Source of the DNA: Candidatus Saccharimonadota bacterium
Lineage (GTDB): Bacteria; Patescibacteriota; Saccharimonadia; Saccharimonadales; Saccharimonadaceae
Length of the DNA stretch: 49,782 nucleotides
Direction: 5' to 3'
Assembly (NCBI GenBank): GCA_017613135.1
Contig: JAGAEN010000005.1
Coordinates: forward strand, 1 to 49,782
Position numbers and translations under genes: made by a program. Of this stretch, positions 17,248 to 25,772 are shown one piece after another. The notes under the pieces were generated by a model. The model did not search any database. It was not told the DNA's origin and saw only the letters and a program-made list of their open reading frames with translations. Position 1 is the stretch's first letter. Each line of letters starts with the position of its first letter.

Positions 17248-17345
17248 TTACCAAAGACAGTGGCGAGGGCGACCTTTAATAATGCCACCGAGGAATTTTC
17301 TTAAAATTTATTTGGTGACGCTATTTAACAATTGGCTAACTAAAT
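17248..17345 (+). promoter_or_regulatory. Ribosomal protein L10 leader (autoregulatory mRNA element)
   Basis: ACCAAAGACAGTGGCG ... CTTTAAT ... GCCACCGAGGAA matches the conserved L10 leader: the AAAGAC kink-turn side, the GTGGC/GCCAC stem and the CGAGGAA strand. In bacteria the L10-(L7/L12) complex binds it and represses rplJL. It sits between the promoter and rplJ. Confidence 0.85.
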
Positions 17346-17369
17346 ATTAACTAACCAAAGGAACTTTTT

Positions 17370-17870
17370 ATGGCAATTTCAAAGGATAAAAAGAAAACAT
17401 TGGTTGCTATTCTCACCGAACTTCTAGCTGATTCTAAGATGGTGGTCTATGCGAAATATCAAGGCCTCACCGTCGCGGAACTTCAAGAACTTCGTAAACT
17501 AGCGAGAGAGTCTGGCGTGAAGATTAAGGTAGTGAAGAACCGTCTAGTCAAGGTAGCGATGAAAGAAATCGCAGCTTACAAAGACACCGACACTACAAAT
17601 CTGACCGGGCAACTTCTCTACGCGCTTGGGACTGATGAAGATTTCGATGCGGCGAAGGTTTTGACTAAATTTGCTAAAACCCACGACCAAATGGAACTCA
17701 TCGGTGGCTTTAATGGCGAAGGTACTTCACTTTCGACCGAAGAAGTCAAGACGCTCGGAAGTCTCCCAACCAAGAACGAACTTATCGCTCAGGTGGTGGA
17801 TACTTTATTATCTGGTATCAACGGAATCGTTTCTGGTCTTGAAAACCGTGAAGAAAAAGCAACCAACTAA
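17370..17870 (+). CDS. rplJ: 50S ribosomal protein L10
   Basis: 166 aa. The N-terminal rRNA-binding domain has [39 protein letters not shown]; the C-terminal helix that docks L7/L12 dimers follows. It forms the base of the ribosomal stalk. The ribosome-binding site is AAAGGAAC. It is co-transcribed with rplL 20 nt downstream. Confidence 0.97.
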   Translation: MAISKDKKKTLVAILTELLADSKMVVYAKYQGLTVAELQELRKLARESGVKIKVVKNRLVKVAMKEIAAYKDTDTTNLTGQLLYALGTDEDFDAAKVLTKFAKTHDQMELIGGFNGEGTSLSTEEVKTLGSLPTKNELIAQVVDTLLSGINGIVSGLENREEKATN

Positions 17871-17890
17871 TATTATTCGAAAGGATTATT

Positions 17891-18265
17891 ATGGCAACAG
17901 ATATCAAAAAGTTGGCTGAAGAGCTCGTTAATTTGACCGTGCTCGAAGTCAATGAACTTAAAACTGTCCTCAAGGACGAATATGGCATTGAGCCAGTGGC
18001 AGCCGTGGCTGTCGCAGCAGCTGGCGCTGATGGCGCAGCCGCTGATGAAGGCAAATCTGAATACGACGTGGTCTTAAAAGACGCGGGCGCACAAAAGATT
18101 GCTGTGATTAAGGCCGTGAAGGAAGCTACTGGACTTGGTCTTGGCGAAGCGAAGGCTATTGTCGATGGCGCTCCTGCAACCGTGAAAGAAAAAGTCGCTA
18201 AGGCTGATGCTGAAGCGATGAAGAAAGCCCTCGAAGAGGCTGGCGCGACTGTCGAGCTCGCCTAA
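17891..18265 (+). CDS. rplL: 50S ribosomal protein L7/L12
   Basis: 124 aa, full length: N-terminal dimerisation helix, Ala/Gly-rich hinge (about residues 36-55) and the C-terminal factor-binding domain [36 protein letters not shown]. It recruits translation GTPases. The gene is followed by a terminator. Confidence 0.98.
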   Translation: MATDIKKLAEELVNLTVLEVNELKTVLKDEYGIEPVAAVAVAAAGADGAAADEGKSEYDVVLKDAGAQKIAVIKAVKEATGLGLGEAKAIVDGAPATVKEKVAKADAEAMKKALEEAGATVELA

Positions 18266-18288
18266 ATCTTCAAAAGTTAGCCAATTAC

Positions 18289-18317
18289 AAAAATCACCTG
18301 TTTTAGGTGATTTTTTG
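18289..18317 (+). terminator. Terminator of rplJL
   Basis: AAATCACCT-gtttt-AGGTGATTTTTTG: 9-bp stem with a T-run. It ends 4 nt before the -10 of the next gene. Confidence 0.88.
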
Positions 18318-18333
18318 TTATATAATTAATACT

Positions 18334-19497
18334 ATGAATGGTTTTAATTATTTAGGTGAGGGGGAAGTATATCTTGACGGAGCGTGTCAATGTCTAAGAC
18401 CGCGGCCGGTGATTAACGCAATCAATCAATACTATACGGAGCATAATTCTTGCGGTGAACGAGTGAAGTATAAGTGGGGTCGCGAGACGGACGAAAAGGT
18501 GGAAGATACGCGGGAAAAGGTACTGAAATATTTGAGGCTCAAAGACAAAAAATACACCGTGTCATTTACGCTTAATACGACTTATGGGATTAATTTGATT
18601 TTGAGTCAGATTGACGCGAGTAAATTTAAAAAAGTGATGACGAGCGACATTGAGCATAATTCACCATTTCTCGGAACGATGGCATTTGCTGAAAGGACGG
18701 GTTTGCCGCGTGAGGTGATGAAGCGAAACGAAGATGGCTCAATTCCGCTTTCGGATTATGATTTTGACCGCGCGATTGTGGTGGTGAACTGTGCGTCAAA
18801 TTTTGACGGAAGGAAACTACTTAATATCGAGGCTTTAAATAAGGCCGTTCATAAGGCGGGTGGGATTCTGATTATTGATGCGGCGCAAGCGATGGCACAT
18901 TCGGTGGAGATTTTGCGTGGAGTGGAAGTGGATGCGATTTGCTTTTCGGCACATAAACTGTACGCACCGTCGCTCGGGGTGATTGTCTGGCGAGATGAGT
19001 TGAATAAAGCGCTTCTACCTTACTGGCTAGGCGGGGGAATGGTTGATGACGTAAAATCTGATAGCTATGTTTTGTCATCTGATAATAAAGAACATCGATT
19101 TACGAGATTCGAGTCGGGGTTGCAAGCTTGGGGTGAGATTGTGGGGTTAGGTGCGGCGCTCGATTGGCTAGAAAGTTTGTCGAAAAAGGATTGGGGCGTA
19201 CTGGAGCAGAATACGGAAGAATTGTATGAATTTTTGAATAGATCGCCGAAGGTACATTTAGTAAACCATGAAGCGAACCCGACAATGTCGTTTTATATCG
19301 AAGGACTAGATTCTCATTTACTCGGTGAGGCACTCTCTCGCGAAAATATTATGGCGCGGACTGGATACTTTTGCGTACATTATTATCTCGACCATGTGCT
19401 ACACATGCCGCCTCTCATGAGATTTTCTCTCGGGCTACACAATCGTCCAGAAGATATTGATAAAATTAAAAGAATTTTAGGAAAAATTATAAACTAA
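18334..19497 (+). CDS. Class V aminotransferase, cysteine desulfurase (SufS/CsdA)-like
   Basis: 387 aa. PLP enzyme of fold type I: YLDGACQ near the N-terminus, FTLNTTYGIN phosphate loop, IIDAAQAMAH (Asp for PLP nitrogen), FSAHKLYAPSLGVI (Schiff-base Lys) and ARTGYFCVHYY, where the Cys matches the catalytic persulfide cysteine of SufS. It would mobilise sulfur from cysteine. No suf or isc scaffold genes are nearby, so the sulfur acceptor is unclear; tRNA thiolation is one option. The start is ATG 18334, 7 nt after TATAAT; the longer frame from 18307 runs through terminator and promoter. Confidence 0.8.
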   Translation: MNGFNYLGEGEVYLDGACQCLRPRPVINAINQYYTEHNSCGERVKYKWGRETDEKVEDTREKVLKYLRLKDKKYTVSFTLNTTYGINLILSQIDASKFKKVMTSDIEHNSPFLGTMAFAERTGLPREVMKRNEDGSIPLSDYDFDRAIVVVNCASNFDGRKLLNIEALNKAVHKAGGILIIDAAQAMAHSVEILRGVEVDAICFSAHKLYAPSLGVIVWRDELNKALLPYWLGGGMVDDVKSDSYVLSSDNKEHRFTRFESGLQAWGEIVGLGAALDWLESLSKKDWGVLEQNTEELYEFLNRSPKVHLVNHEANPTMSFYIEGLDSHLLGEALSRENIMARTGYFCVHYYLDHVLHMPPLMRFSLGLHNRPEDIDKIKRILGKIIN

Positions 19498-19525
19498 AGA
19501 ATTTTGGTGCTATAATAGATATATT

Positions 19526-20581
19526 ATGGTGTGTATAGCTGCTTTTATTATTTTGGCCTTAATTGGGGTGTTTGTGGCCGCAATATCAATTTTTAAGCCG
19601 AAGGTGGGGAAGGCATATCTTAAGATGTTTAAAAAGGCGTGGGGATGCCTATGGAAGAAAGTACGACTCCAAAAATGCGAGACCGGATTTAAGGAAGACG
19701 TAAAAAACACGATTTTGTCACGGGTGATTGTCAAGCACCCGAAGTGGGTAAAACCGCTCTCGGTAGTGATTGAGGTGGTGTCAGTTCTTATTGTGATTAT
19801 TGCGGTATGGGCGATACTTACAGCGATTAAATCTTTGCTAGCACTGTGGGCGCTGGGCTCTTGCAACGTGACGATACCGTCGGCGTGTTCGCTAGGTGCA
19901 GAAGTTTGCTCGATTGATGAATCTGAACCATCGAATATATTTGAGGCGACTGGGCGGTGGTTTACAGAATGGGGCGAGATTTTCGAAGCCATTCCAGACA
20001 AGTTCAGGAGTTATAACCCAGAAGATTATGATTTCAATTATGTGACAGTGATGACGGGACAGAGTGCAGATAAGCCTATAGCAGTGGATATTTTTGATCC
20101 AGGATGCTCGGTTTGTATGATTTCTTATCGTAATCAAAAGGCAGCAGGGTTCTTTGATAATTATGATGTACATATGGTGCCATTTGCAATTCAGGATGCG
20201 GACGATAGTTACAAGTTTAAGAATTCTGAGATGGTGGTACGATACATGTTTGCGGCAGAGCAGCTGCAGTCTGGGCTAGCAATTAAAATTCTCGACCATC
20301 TATTCACAGAAAAGGACGAGGATGGAGTGTCATATCAGACGTTGTTAAACGAATATTATTCTGAGACGGATACGAAATATTTAATTGAGTGGTGGCTGAA
20401 AGAAGAAGGCTTTGATAAAAAAGGTCTCGAAGAAATTCGTAAAATTGCTTATTATCCGGAGACTACAACTAAAATGTCTGAAAACCGTGAAATTATTGAG
20501 AACCAATTGAAGATCAAAGGGATTCCGACGACTTTGTATGACGGCAAGAAGCATACAGGTCTATGGAAAGTCGCAGATTAA
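19526..20581 (+). CDS. Membrane-anchored thioredoxin-fold protein (CxxC)
   Basis: 351 aa. There are two hydrophobic segments (residues 1-22 and about 82-108), then an extracytoplasmic region. IAVDIFDPGCSVCMISYRNQ carries a CxxC active site at the start of a helix, and KGIPTTLYDGK near the C-terminus supplies the cis-proline of the thioredoxin fold. It is probably a thiol-disulfide oxidoreductase for secreted proteins; a DsbA-like insertion of about 100 residues separates the two motifs. Extra cysteines lie in the linker after the second helix. TGCTATAAT lies 9 nt before the start. Confidence 0.7.
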   Translation: MVCIAAFIILALIGVFVAAISIFKPKVGKAYLKMFKKAWGCLWKKVRLQKCETGFKEDVKNTILSRVIVKHPKWVKPLSVVIEVVSVLIVIIAVWAILTAIKSLLALWALGSCNVTIPSACSLGAEVCSIDESEPSNIFEATGRWFTEWGEIFEAIPDKFRSYNPEDYDFNYVTVMTGQSADKPIAVDIFDPGCSVCMISYRNQKAAGFFDNYDVHMVPFAIQDADDSYKFKNSEMVVRYMFAAEQLQSGLAIKILDHLFTEKDEDGVSYQTLLNEYYSETDTKYLIEWWLKEEGFDKKGLEEIRKIAYYPETTTKMSENREIIENQLKIKGIPTTLYDGKKHTGLWKVAD

Positions 20582-20659
20582 GCTTATTCTTATTGTAATT
20601 TTTACAACATTTTGTGGGTGACCGATGTTTTAGTGGTGGAAAACTTTTTGAAAAAAGCC

Positions 20660-20686
20660 TTGACTTTGCAGCGGGGAAGGTATAAT
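20660..20686 (+). promoter_or_regulatory. Promoter upstream of the dnaX gene cluster
   Basis: TTGACT (20660-20665) and TATAAT (20681-20686), spacer 15 nt. A second overlapping TATAAT is at 20686-20691. Confidence 0.6.
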
Positions 20687-20700
20687 ATAATATTAATACT

Positions 20701-20724
20701 ATGTTTAGACAGGATGCGAGGTGA
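20701..20724 (+). CDS. Possible 7-codon leader peptide (MFRQDAR)
   Basis: ATG at 20701, 14 nt after the -10, is read for seven codons to a TGA whose last A is the first base of the next ATG (20724). The arrangement would allow translation re-initiation into the following gene. The length is too short to judge by composition. Confidence 0.25.
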   Translation: MFRQDAR

Positions 20725-21242
20725 TGTCTGAAATATCAGAAAAACAAATAAAAAGGTTAAGGAGTCTACTTAGCGAGGCAGAGACTAATTTGTCGGCTGC
20801 AAAGGAGCTATTGATTTCTATTATTGGTGATGGCGACGTAATTACGGCGCCACGTGAGACGATTGTAACTAGCCCCGAAGGCAAAGTTATCGAAGGAATT
20901 TTTGACGGTCAAATTATGATTGGGCCAGATGGTAAGAATTACCCGGTACCAGCAAATTATGCTTCAAAGTCGAAGCTAGTTGAAGGTGACATTATGAAAC
21001 TCACGATTACAGAAGATGGCAAGTTCCTATACAAGCAGATTGGTCCGGTGGAAAGAAAGACTGTGATTGGTACACTTCTCCATCACGATGACAAGTATTA
21101 TGTGGAAGTGGCTGGGAAGGAATACCAGATTCTCTATGCTTCAGTGACTTATTTCCATTTACATGATGGGGCGCAAGTTTCCGTGACTATTCCAGCTAAT
21201 AATGATGACGCGACCTGGGCAGCCGTAGAAGCTGCACTCTAA
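20724..21242 (+). CDS. Conserved-looking hypothetical protein upstream of dnaX
   Basis: 172 aa. Residues 1-35 are a likely coiled coil (SEKQIKRLRSLLSEAETNLSAAKELL); the rest is beta-rich with GIFDGQIMIGPDGKNYPVPANYASKSKLVEGD, which suggests a small barrel. I do not recognise the family. A GTG at 20721 is an alternative start; AGGA lies 6-9 nt upstream. The stop overlaps the dnaX start (TAATG), so it is translationally coupled with dnaX and may act in replication or repair. Confidence 0.8.
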   Translation: MSEISEKQIKRLRSLLSEAETNLSAAKELLISIIGDGDVITAPRETIVTSPEGKVIEGIFDGQIMIGPDGKNYPVPANYASKSKLVEGDIMKLTITEDGKFLYKQIGPVERKTVIGTLLHHDDKYYVEVAGKEYQILYASVTYFHLHDGAQVSVTIPANNDDATWAAVEAAL

Positions 21243-22663
21243 TGAAGTCTTTATACCGCCGGTATCGCCCGATGAATCTTGGCGGTGTGGTTGGGCAGCC
21301 GCAAGTAACGGAGCCTTTATCTAAGTCTTTGAAGCAAGGCAAGATTTCTCACGCCTATCTTTTTGTGGGGCCACGTGGGACGGGCAAGACTTCGGTGGCA
21401 AGGATTTTTGCACACGAAATAAACGGGTTTTCGTATCAACTTGAAGATGATTATGTAGACATTATCGAAATTGATGGCGCGAGCAACCGTGGGATCGACA
21501 ATATTAGGGAACTGCGCGAAAAGGCGGCAATTGCTCCGACGTCTGGAAAATACAAGATATATATTATTGATGAAGTGCATATGCTAACTAAGGAAGCATT
21601 TAATGCATTATTAAAAACTCTCGAAGAGCCGCCACGACACGTGGTATTTATTATGGCAACTACCGACGCTTATAAAGTGCCGGTGACGATTACTTCTCGA
21701 GCACAGACTTATACTTTTAAGTTGGCCGATAGTAAAGTGATGTTTGACTATCTAAAATCAGTCTGCGAAAAAGAAAAGATTAAGATTGATGATGAAGCGC
21801 TTGAAATAATTGTGAAGCGGGGTGGTGGGTCTTTTCGTGATTCATTATCTTTGCTCGACCAAATTTCGACCTTATCAGATAAAAATATCACAAAGGAGAT
21901 GGTGATATCGGCGATGGGGCTACCGGAAGACGAAAAAATCGTGCAACTACTTCAAAATTATGCGTCGGGTGATATAAATCAGATTACGGAAAATCTGAAG
22001 GAGTTGTTGCGCTCAGGAGTGAAGGCGGAAACTTTAGTGGAGGAGCTGATTTCGTTTATTGTTGACCATCCAAAGGCCGAGTACATTCCGCTGCTTTCAA
22101 ATCTCTCCGACATCAAAGCGCCCTTTGCCGAGGCAAAACTCTTGGTGGCGTTAATGTCGGAACGGGTCCTGTCCGAATGCTATTTTTCGAGGCCGGCAAG
22201 GCCGTCCGAAATGTCATACGCTGGGCGTCCGGCAGAACCGCCCGCTTCGCGGGCGAACCTGTCGGCGCCGTCAGGAATATACATTTCGGAGCGGCCTAAC
22301 CGTAAATTGCCCCGAGAAAATAGCATTTCGGACACCCGTTCCACAAAAACACCGTCGACATTTGATTGGGCGAAGTTCGTGGAGACGGTGAGGGGGATGA
22401 ATGATGCGGTAGCGGCGCAGCTGAAGTCGGTCGAATATAAAGCCAGTTCCGAGGCGCTAGATATTTATCCAACTAAACGCGTAGTAAAAACGATTTTAGG
22501 TAGAGATAATAACAAAAAGATTTTGATTGAGGCGGCGGGGGGAATGAAAGTAATTATCCACAATGTGGAAGAAAAACCTGAGAAAAGCGACGCTCTCATT
22601 TCAAAAATTTCTGATATAATGGGAGGAGAGGTACAAAATGACGGAGGAGGTAACCCATTCTAA
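21242..22663 (+). CDS. dnaX: DNA polymerase III subunit gamma/tau, lacking the zinc module and carrying a palindromic insertion
   Basis: 473 aa. Clamp-loader AAA+ ATPase: Walker A GPRGTGKTSVARIFA, DIIEIDGASNRGIDNIRELRE, Walker B KIYIIDEVHML, sensor MATTDAYKVPVTITSRAQTY (SRC-type finger changed), GGGSFRDSLSLLDQ. The four-cysteine zinc module that normally follows ARIFAKAxNC is missing: HEINGFSYQLEDDYVDIIEID joins directly. Residues about 306-367 are encoded by a 184-bp palindrome (PE-2) placed in the linker after domain III. The short C-terminal domain follows. Only one product is expected; no convincing slippery site was found. Confidence 0.93.
   Translation: MKSLYRRYRPMNLGGVVGQPQVTEPLSKSLKQGKISHAYLFVGPRGTGKTSVARIFAHEINGFSYQLEDDYVDIIEIDGASNRGIDNIRELREKAAIAPTSGKYKIYIIDEVHMLTKEAFNALLKTLEEPPRHVVFIMATTDAYKVPVTITSRAQTYTFKLADSKVMFDYLKSVCEKEKIKIDDEALEIIVKRGGGSFRDSLSLLDQISTLSDKNITKEMVISAMGLPEDEKIVQLLQNYASGDINQITENLKELLRSGVKAETLVEELISFIVDHPKAEYIPLLSNLSDIKAPFAEAKLLVALMSERVLSECYFSRPARPSEMSYAGRPAEPPASRANLSAPSGIYISERPNRKLPRENSISDTRSTKTPSTFDWAKFVETVRGMNDAVAAQLKSVEYKASSEALDIYPTKRVVKTILGRDNNKKILIEAAGGMKVIIHNVEEKPEKSDALISKISDIMGGEVQNDGGGNPF
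22159..22342. repeat. Palindromic element PE-2 inside dnaX
   Basis: A 184-bp nested hairpin. Outer arms GGAACGGGT / ACCCGTTCC, then GTCCGA / TCGGAC and ATGCTATTTT / AAAATAGCAT; next AGGCCG / CGGCCT, then TCCGAAATGT / ACATTTCGGA (22205-22214 with 22281-22290), and a centre CGCCCGC-ttc-GCGGGCG. It is read through in frame without stops. Confidence 0.8.
22615..22620 (+). promoter_or_regulatory. Extended -10 of dnaB inside the dnaX 3' end
   Basis: TGATATAAT (hexamer 22615-22620), followed by GGGAGGAGAGG and the dnaB ATG at 22638. Confidence 0.55.
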
Positions 22664-24002
22664 AACCAGTGGTCGCGTGCCACCACAGGACATCGTAGCC
22701 GAAAAATCATTGCTCGGTGCGATTATGTTGTCAGATGGTGTATTGCCGGAAATTTTGACAATTTTAAAGCCACAAGATTTTTATGATGAAAGGCATCAGA
22801 CGATTTTTGCGGCAATGATAAATTTGTATGATCAGCATCGACCGGTAGATTTACTAACTCTTACTTCTGAACTAAAGTCATTGAAAAAATTGAAGGATAT
22901 TGGTGGAGCGCCATATCTTACGGAATTATCAAATTTTGTACCAGCCGCTTCACACGCTAAGGCTTATGCTGAGATTATCGAAAAGGCGTCTATCAGACGT
23001 CGCTTAATTAATGCTGGTACTAAAATCGCTGATAAGGCTTTTGAGGAAGATGCCAATGTGAATGAGTTAATTGGTTCGGCAGAAAAAGAATTATTCGAGG
23101 TTTCTGATAAAATCGTACGTAGTGACTATGTGCCGATGGACCAACTTTTAGCCGATGCATTTGATAGGATTGAGGAATTACATAAAAACAAGGGCGCACT
23201 TCGAGGACTTAAAACTGGTTTTCGTGACCTAGACAAAAAGACTGCAGGATTCCAGAAAGGCGATTTGATTATTGTGGGAGCGCGACCGGCGATGGGTAAA
23301 ACGACTTTTGCTCAAAATTTGGCTTACAATATTGCAAGCATAAATAAAAAGGGTGTTCTTTTCTTCTCAATGGAGATGGCAGCTAATGAAATAATTGATA
23401 GGATTATATCTGACGTATCTGGCGTAGACAACTGGAAAATGCGGACCGGCAACTTATCTGATGAAGAGTTTTCGAAAATTGGCGATGCGCTTGCCGAAAT
23501 GGACGAACTACCAATTTATATTGATGACACTAGCTCAATGAATATTATGGAGCTTCGCAATAAAGCTAGGCGCGCAGTGCATGATCATGATATAGGTATT
23601 ATACTGGTTGATTATCTCCAGTTAATTGCTGGATCAGGGAATTACAAAGATAGCCGCGTAATGCAAGTCACGGAAATTTCGCGAGGTCTCAAAATCTTGG
23701 CACGTGAACTCGAAATCCCAGTCGTGGCACTAGCACAACTATCCCGTAACGTAACCGGGCGGGACGATCCGCGACCAGTACTATCAGACTTGAGAGAGTC
23801 AGGTTCAATCGAGCAAGATGCTGACCTTGTAATATTTTTGCATCGTCCAGATTATTACAAAATGAATGATGATAATTATGAAGAAACCCACATTACTGAG
23901 CTTTTGATTGCCAAACATCGTCATGGCGCAGTAGGCAAAGTCGAGCTTTACTTCCACCCAGAGCTTCTCCGTTTTATGTCACTTGATAAAACGCGCGAAT
24001 AA
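22638..24002 (+). CDS. dnaB: Replicative DNA helicase DnaB
   Basis: 454 aa. The N-terminal domain (PPQDIVAEKSLLGAIMLS ... FYDERHQTIFAAM) is followed by the RecA-like motor: Walker A GARPAMGKTTFAQNLA, GVLFFSMEMAANEI, IGIILVDYLQLI, arginine finger region SDLRESGSIEQDADLVIFLHRPDYY. Hexameric helicase that unwinds the fork. It overlaps the dnaX end by 26 nt; AGGAGAGG is the ribosome-binding site. No intein was seen. Confidence 0.97.
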   Translation: MTEEVTHSKTSGRVPPQDIVAEKSLLGAIMLSDGVLPEILTILKPQDFYDERHQTIFAAMINLYDQHRPVDLLTLTSELKSLKKLKDIGGAPYLTELSNFVPAASHAKAYAEIIEKASIRRRLINAGTKIADKAFEEDANVNELIGSAEKELFEVSDKIVRSDYVPMDQLLADAFDRIEELHKNKGALRGLKTGFRDLDKKTAGFQKGDLIIVGARPAMGKTTFAQNLAYNIASINKKGVLFFSMEMAANEIIDRIISDVSGVDNWKMRTGNLSDEEFSKIGDALAEMDELPIYIDDTSSMNIMELRNKARRAVHDHDIGIILVDYLQLIAGSGNYKDSRVMQVTEISRGLKILARELEIPVVALAQLSRNVTGRDDPRPVLSDLRESGSIEQDADLVIFLHRPDYYKMNDDNYEETHITELLIAKHRHGAVGKVELYFHPELLRFMSLDKTRE

Positions 24003-24018
24003 GTGCTATAATGATTAT

Positions 24019-25458
24019 GTGAAGAAACTAGTTATTTCCAAACTTTTTTTATACCGATACCGGTTCGTAATTGGTTATGTGGTGCTCGGTGCGGCATTTA
24101 TTGTTCTGCTATTTCTTTTACCCTTAATTTCGCAGTCTGGCTTGTCGGAAGCCGAAATGAAGTCGGCGACTAGTTCATATTATTTAAGAGTCGATGCGCC
24201 GCTAAGTGGCGATGTGGTGGACTTGCCATATAGGGTAGTGCAAAAAGTATCTATTCTGCTGTTTGGACTGACGCCTTATGCCATTAAACTACCTAGCATT
24301 ATTGTCGGGCTACTTTTGGGTTTACTTCTAGTACTTCTTTTAAACCGGTGGTTTAAGAGCAATGTATCTTTGCTTGCTTCGATTTTGATGATTTTATCCA
24401 CGCCATTCCTATTTTTGGCAGGTTCAGGGACGCCGCTAATCATGATTGTTTTTTGGCCGACGCTGCTACTTTGGCTGGGCTCTAAAATTCAGGGTGAGAA
24501 CCGGCCAAAGCCGATGTATTCACTGCTATTTGCTGTGGCATTACTTCTCGCGATTTTCACACCGTATATGGTGTACTTTGCAGTTTTCTGTGTTTTCTTT
24601 GTCTTTTTACAACCACATTTACGTTTTATAGTTAAAAGCTTGCCGAAATTGCCGCTTGCGATTGTGAGCGTGATAATCTTGGCTGGGGTTACTGCACTGA
24701 TTATGAATATTATTAATCATCCGACTACGATTATGGAGTTATTATTTGCGGATGGGTTTGAAATATCGAAATTCTTTTCTAATATTAGTAGCGGGCTCGC
24801 ACCAGTGTTTTTGTGGAACGGGTCGTTGCAAAATGTATTCTTGACGCCTCTGATTAGTTTACCGATTTTTGCGTTGGCTCTCATTGGGCTTTTCTCTACG
24901 ACGAAAGGATTTTTTGCCTCACGTAACTCTATTGCCTCGCTTCTTTTGATTTTTACACTAATAATTACTGGGTTTAACCCGCAAGCGGTGATTTTCTTGA
25001 TTCTGCCAGTTTCGATTTTGATTGCACATGGGCTAAAATATCTGCTAGAAAAATGGTATGATTTGTTCCCGGAAAATCCTTACGCAAGGATTGCGGCACT
25101 AGTGCCGTTGTCTATCCTGTTTGGCGTGATGCTGGTGCCGAGTTTACTACAATACGTGTATGGGTATCGTTATAACCCGACTGTGGCAAATGAATTTAAT
25201 TACGATTTGAATATAATTAGGGAAAATTTAAAAACAGAAACTTTGCTGGTCAATGAACATTATGACTTTTATAGAATTTTGGGGGATTTTACTGAAATAA
25301 ATGTGGTGGATGACCTTGGCGATAAGACTTATGAGAGTTTGGCGGTTTTGCGCGGACAGTCTGATGAAGAGAAATATACATTAGAGAGAATTATTACATC
25401 GCCAATGCGCGAAAATTCTGATATAATATATTTATACATAGTGAAAGGAGATGAATAA
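24019..25458 (+). CDS. Polytopic membrane protein, PMT/ArnT-like glycosyltransferase (probable)
   Basis: 479 aa from GTG 24019. About 11-12 hydrophobic segments. The N-terminal part (YLRVDAPLSGDVVDLPYRVVQ, LLFGLTPYAIKLPSIIVGLL) follows the PMT_2 pattern of a first outer loop with acidic residue, then FG...A.RLPSAL. Such enzymes move a sugar from a polyprenyl-phosphate carrier to protein or lipid outside the membrane. The acceptor is unknown. GTG is chosen because TGCTATAAT lies 6 nt upstream and the earlier in-frame ATG (23983) is inside dnaB. Confidence 0.7.
   Translation: MKKLVISKLFLYRYRFVIGYVVLGAAFIVLLFLLPLISQSGLSEAEMKSATSSYYLRVDAPLSGDVVDLPYRVVQKVSILLFGLTPYAIKLPSIIVGLLLGLLLVLLLNRWFKSNVSLLASILMILSTPFLFLAGSGTPLIMIVFWPTLLLWLGSKIQGENRPKPMYSLLFAVALLLAIFTPYMVYFAVFCVFFVFLQPHLRFIVKSLPKLPLAIVSVIILAGVTALIMNIINHPTTIMELLFADGFEISKFFSNISSGLAPVFLWNGSLQNVFLTPLISLPIFALALIGLFSTTKGFFASRNSIASLLLIFTLIITGFNPQAVIFLILPVSILIAHGLKYLLEKWYDLFPENPYARIAALVPLSILFGVMLVPSLLQYVYGYRYNPTVANEFNYDLNIIRENLKTETLLVNEHYDFYRILGDFTEINVVDDLGDKTYESLAVLRGQSDEEKYTLERIITSPMRENSDIIYLYIVKGDE
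25422..25427 (+). promoter_or_regulatory. Extended -10 of ybaB inside the preceding gene
   Basis: TGATATAAT at the 3' end of the membrane-protein gene, 33 nt before the ybaB start; a leader with AAAGGAG follows. Confidence 0.5.
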
Positions 25459-25459
25459 A

Positions 25460-25756
25460 ATGGGTCAAACGATGGACCAAATGAAACTTTTGAACCAACT
25501 ACGTAAGGCGCAGAAGGAACTCAAAAACGAAATTGTAGAAGTAGAAGCAGGTGATGGTGCTGTAGTAATTCAAATTAATGGTGAATTAAAAGTCAAAAAG
25601 GTGAAAATCGATCCGGAAAAAGTTGATTTAGACGATATTCATGAACTCGAGCGCTGGATTGAAAACTGTATGCGTGATGGATTTGCCAAGGCACAAGAAA
25701 TTGCGACTGATAAGATGAAGCCTCTGATGGGTGGCCTATCCAGCCTTGGAATGTAA
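25460..25756 (+). CDS. YbaB/EbfC family nucleoid-associated protein
   Basis: 98 aa. YbaB signature: QLRKAQKELKNEIVEVEAGDGAVVIQINGELKVKKVKIDP, with a methionine- and glycine-rich C-terminal end (KMKPLMGGLSSLGM). The dimer binds DNA; a conserved neighbour of dnaX and recR in most bacteria, as here. The start is ATG 25460 (AAGGAG 9 nt upstream) rather than 25451, which directly touches the ribosome-binding site. Confidence 0.93.
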   Translation: MGQTMDQMKLLNQLRKAQKELKNEIVEVEAGDGAVVIQINGELKVKKVKIDPEKVDLDDIHELERWIENCMRDGFAKAQEIATDKMKPLMGGLSSLGM

Positions 25757-25772
25757 CTAGATTAGGTGCGGT

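Noticed and set aside
22500-22520. A-rich tract in dnaX as a possible programmed frameshift site for gamma
   Set aside because: The run reads AAC-AAA-AAG, not the A-AAA-AAG heptamer, lies near the C-terminus and lacks a downstream stop-hairpin arrangement.
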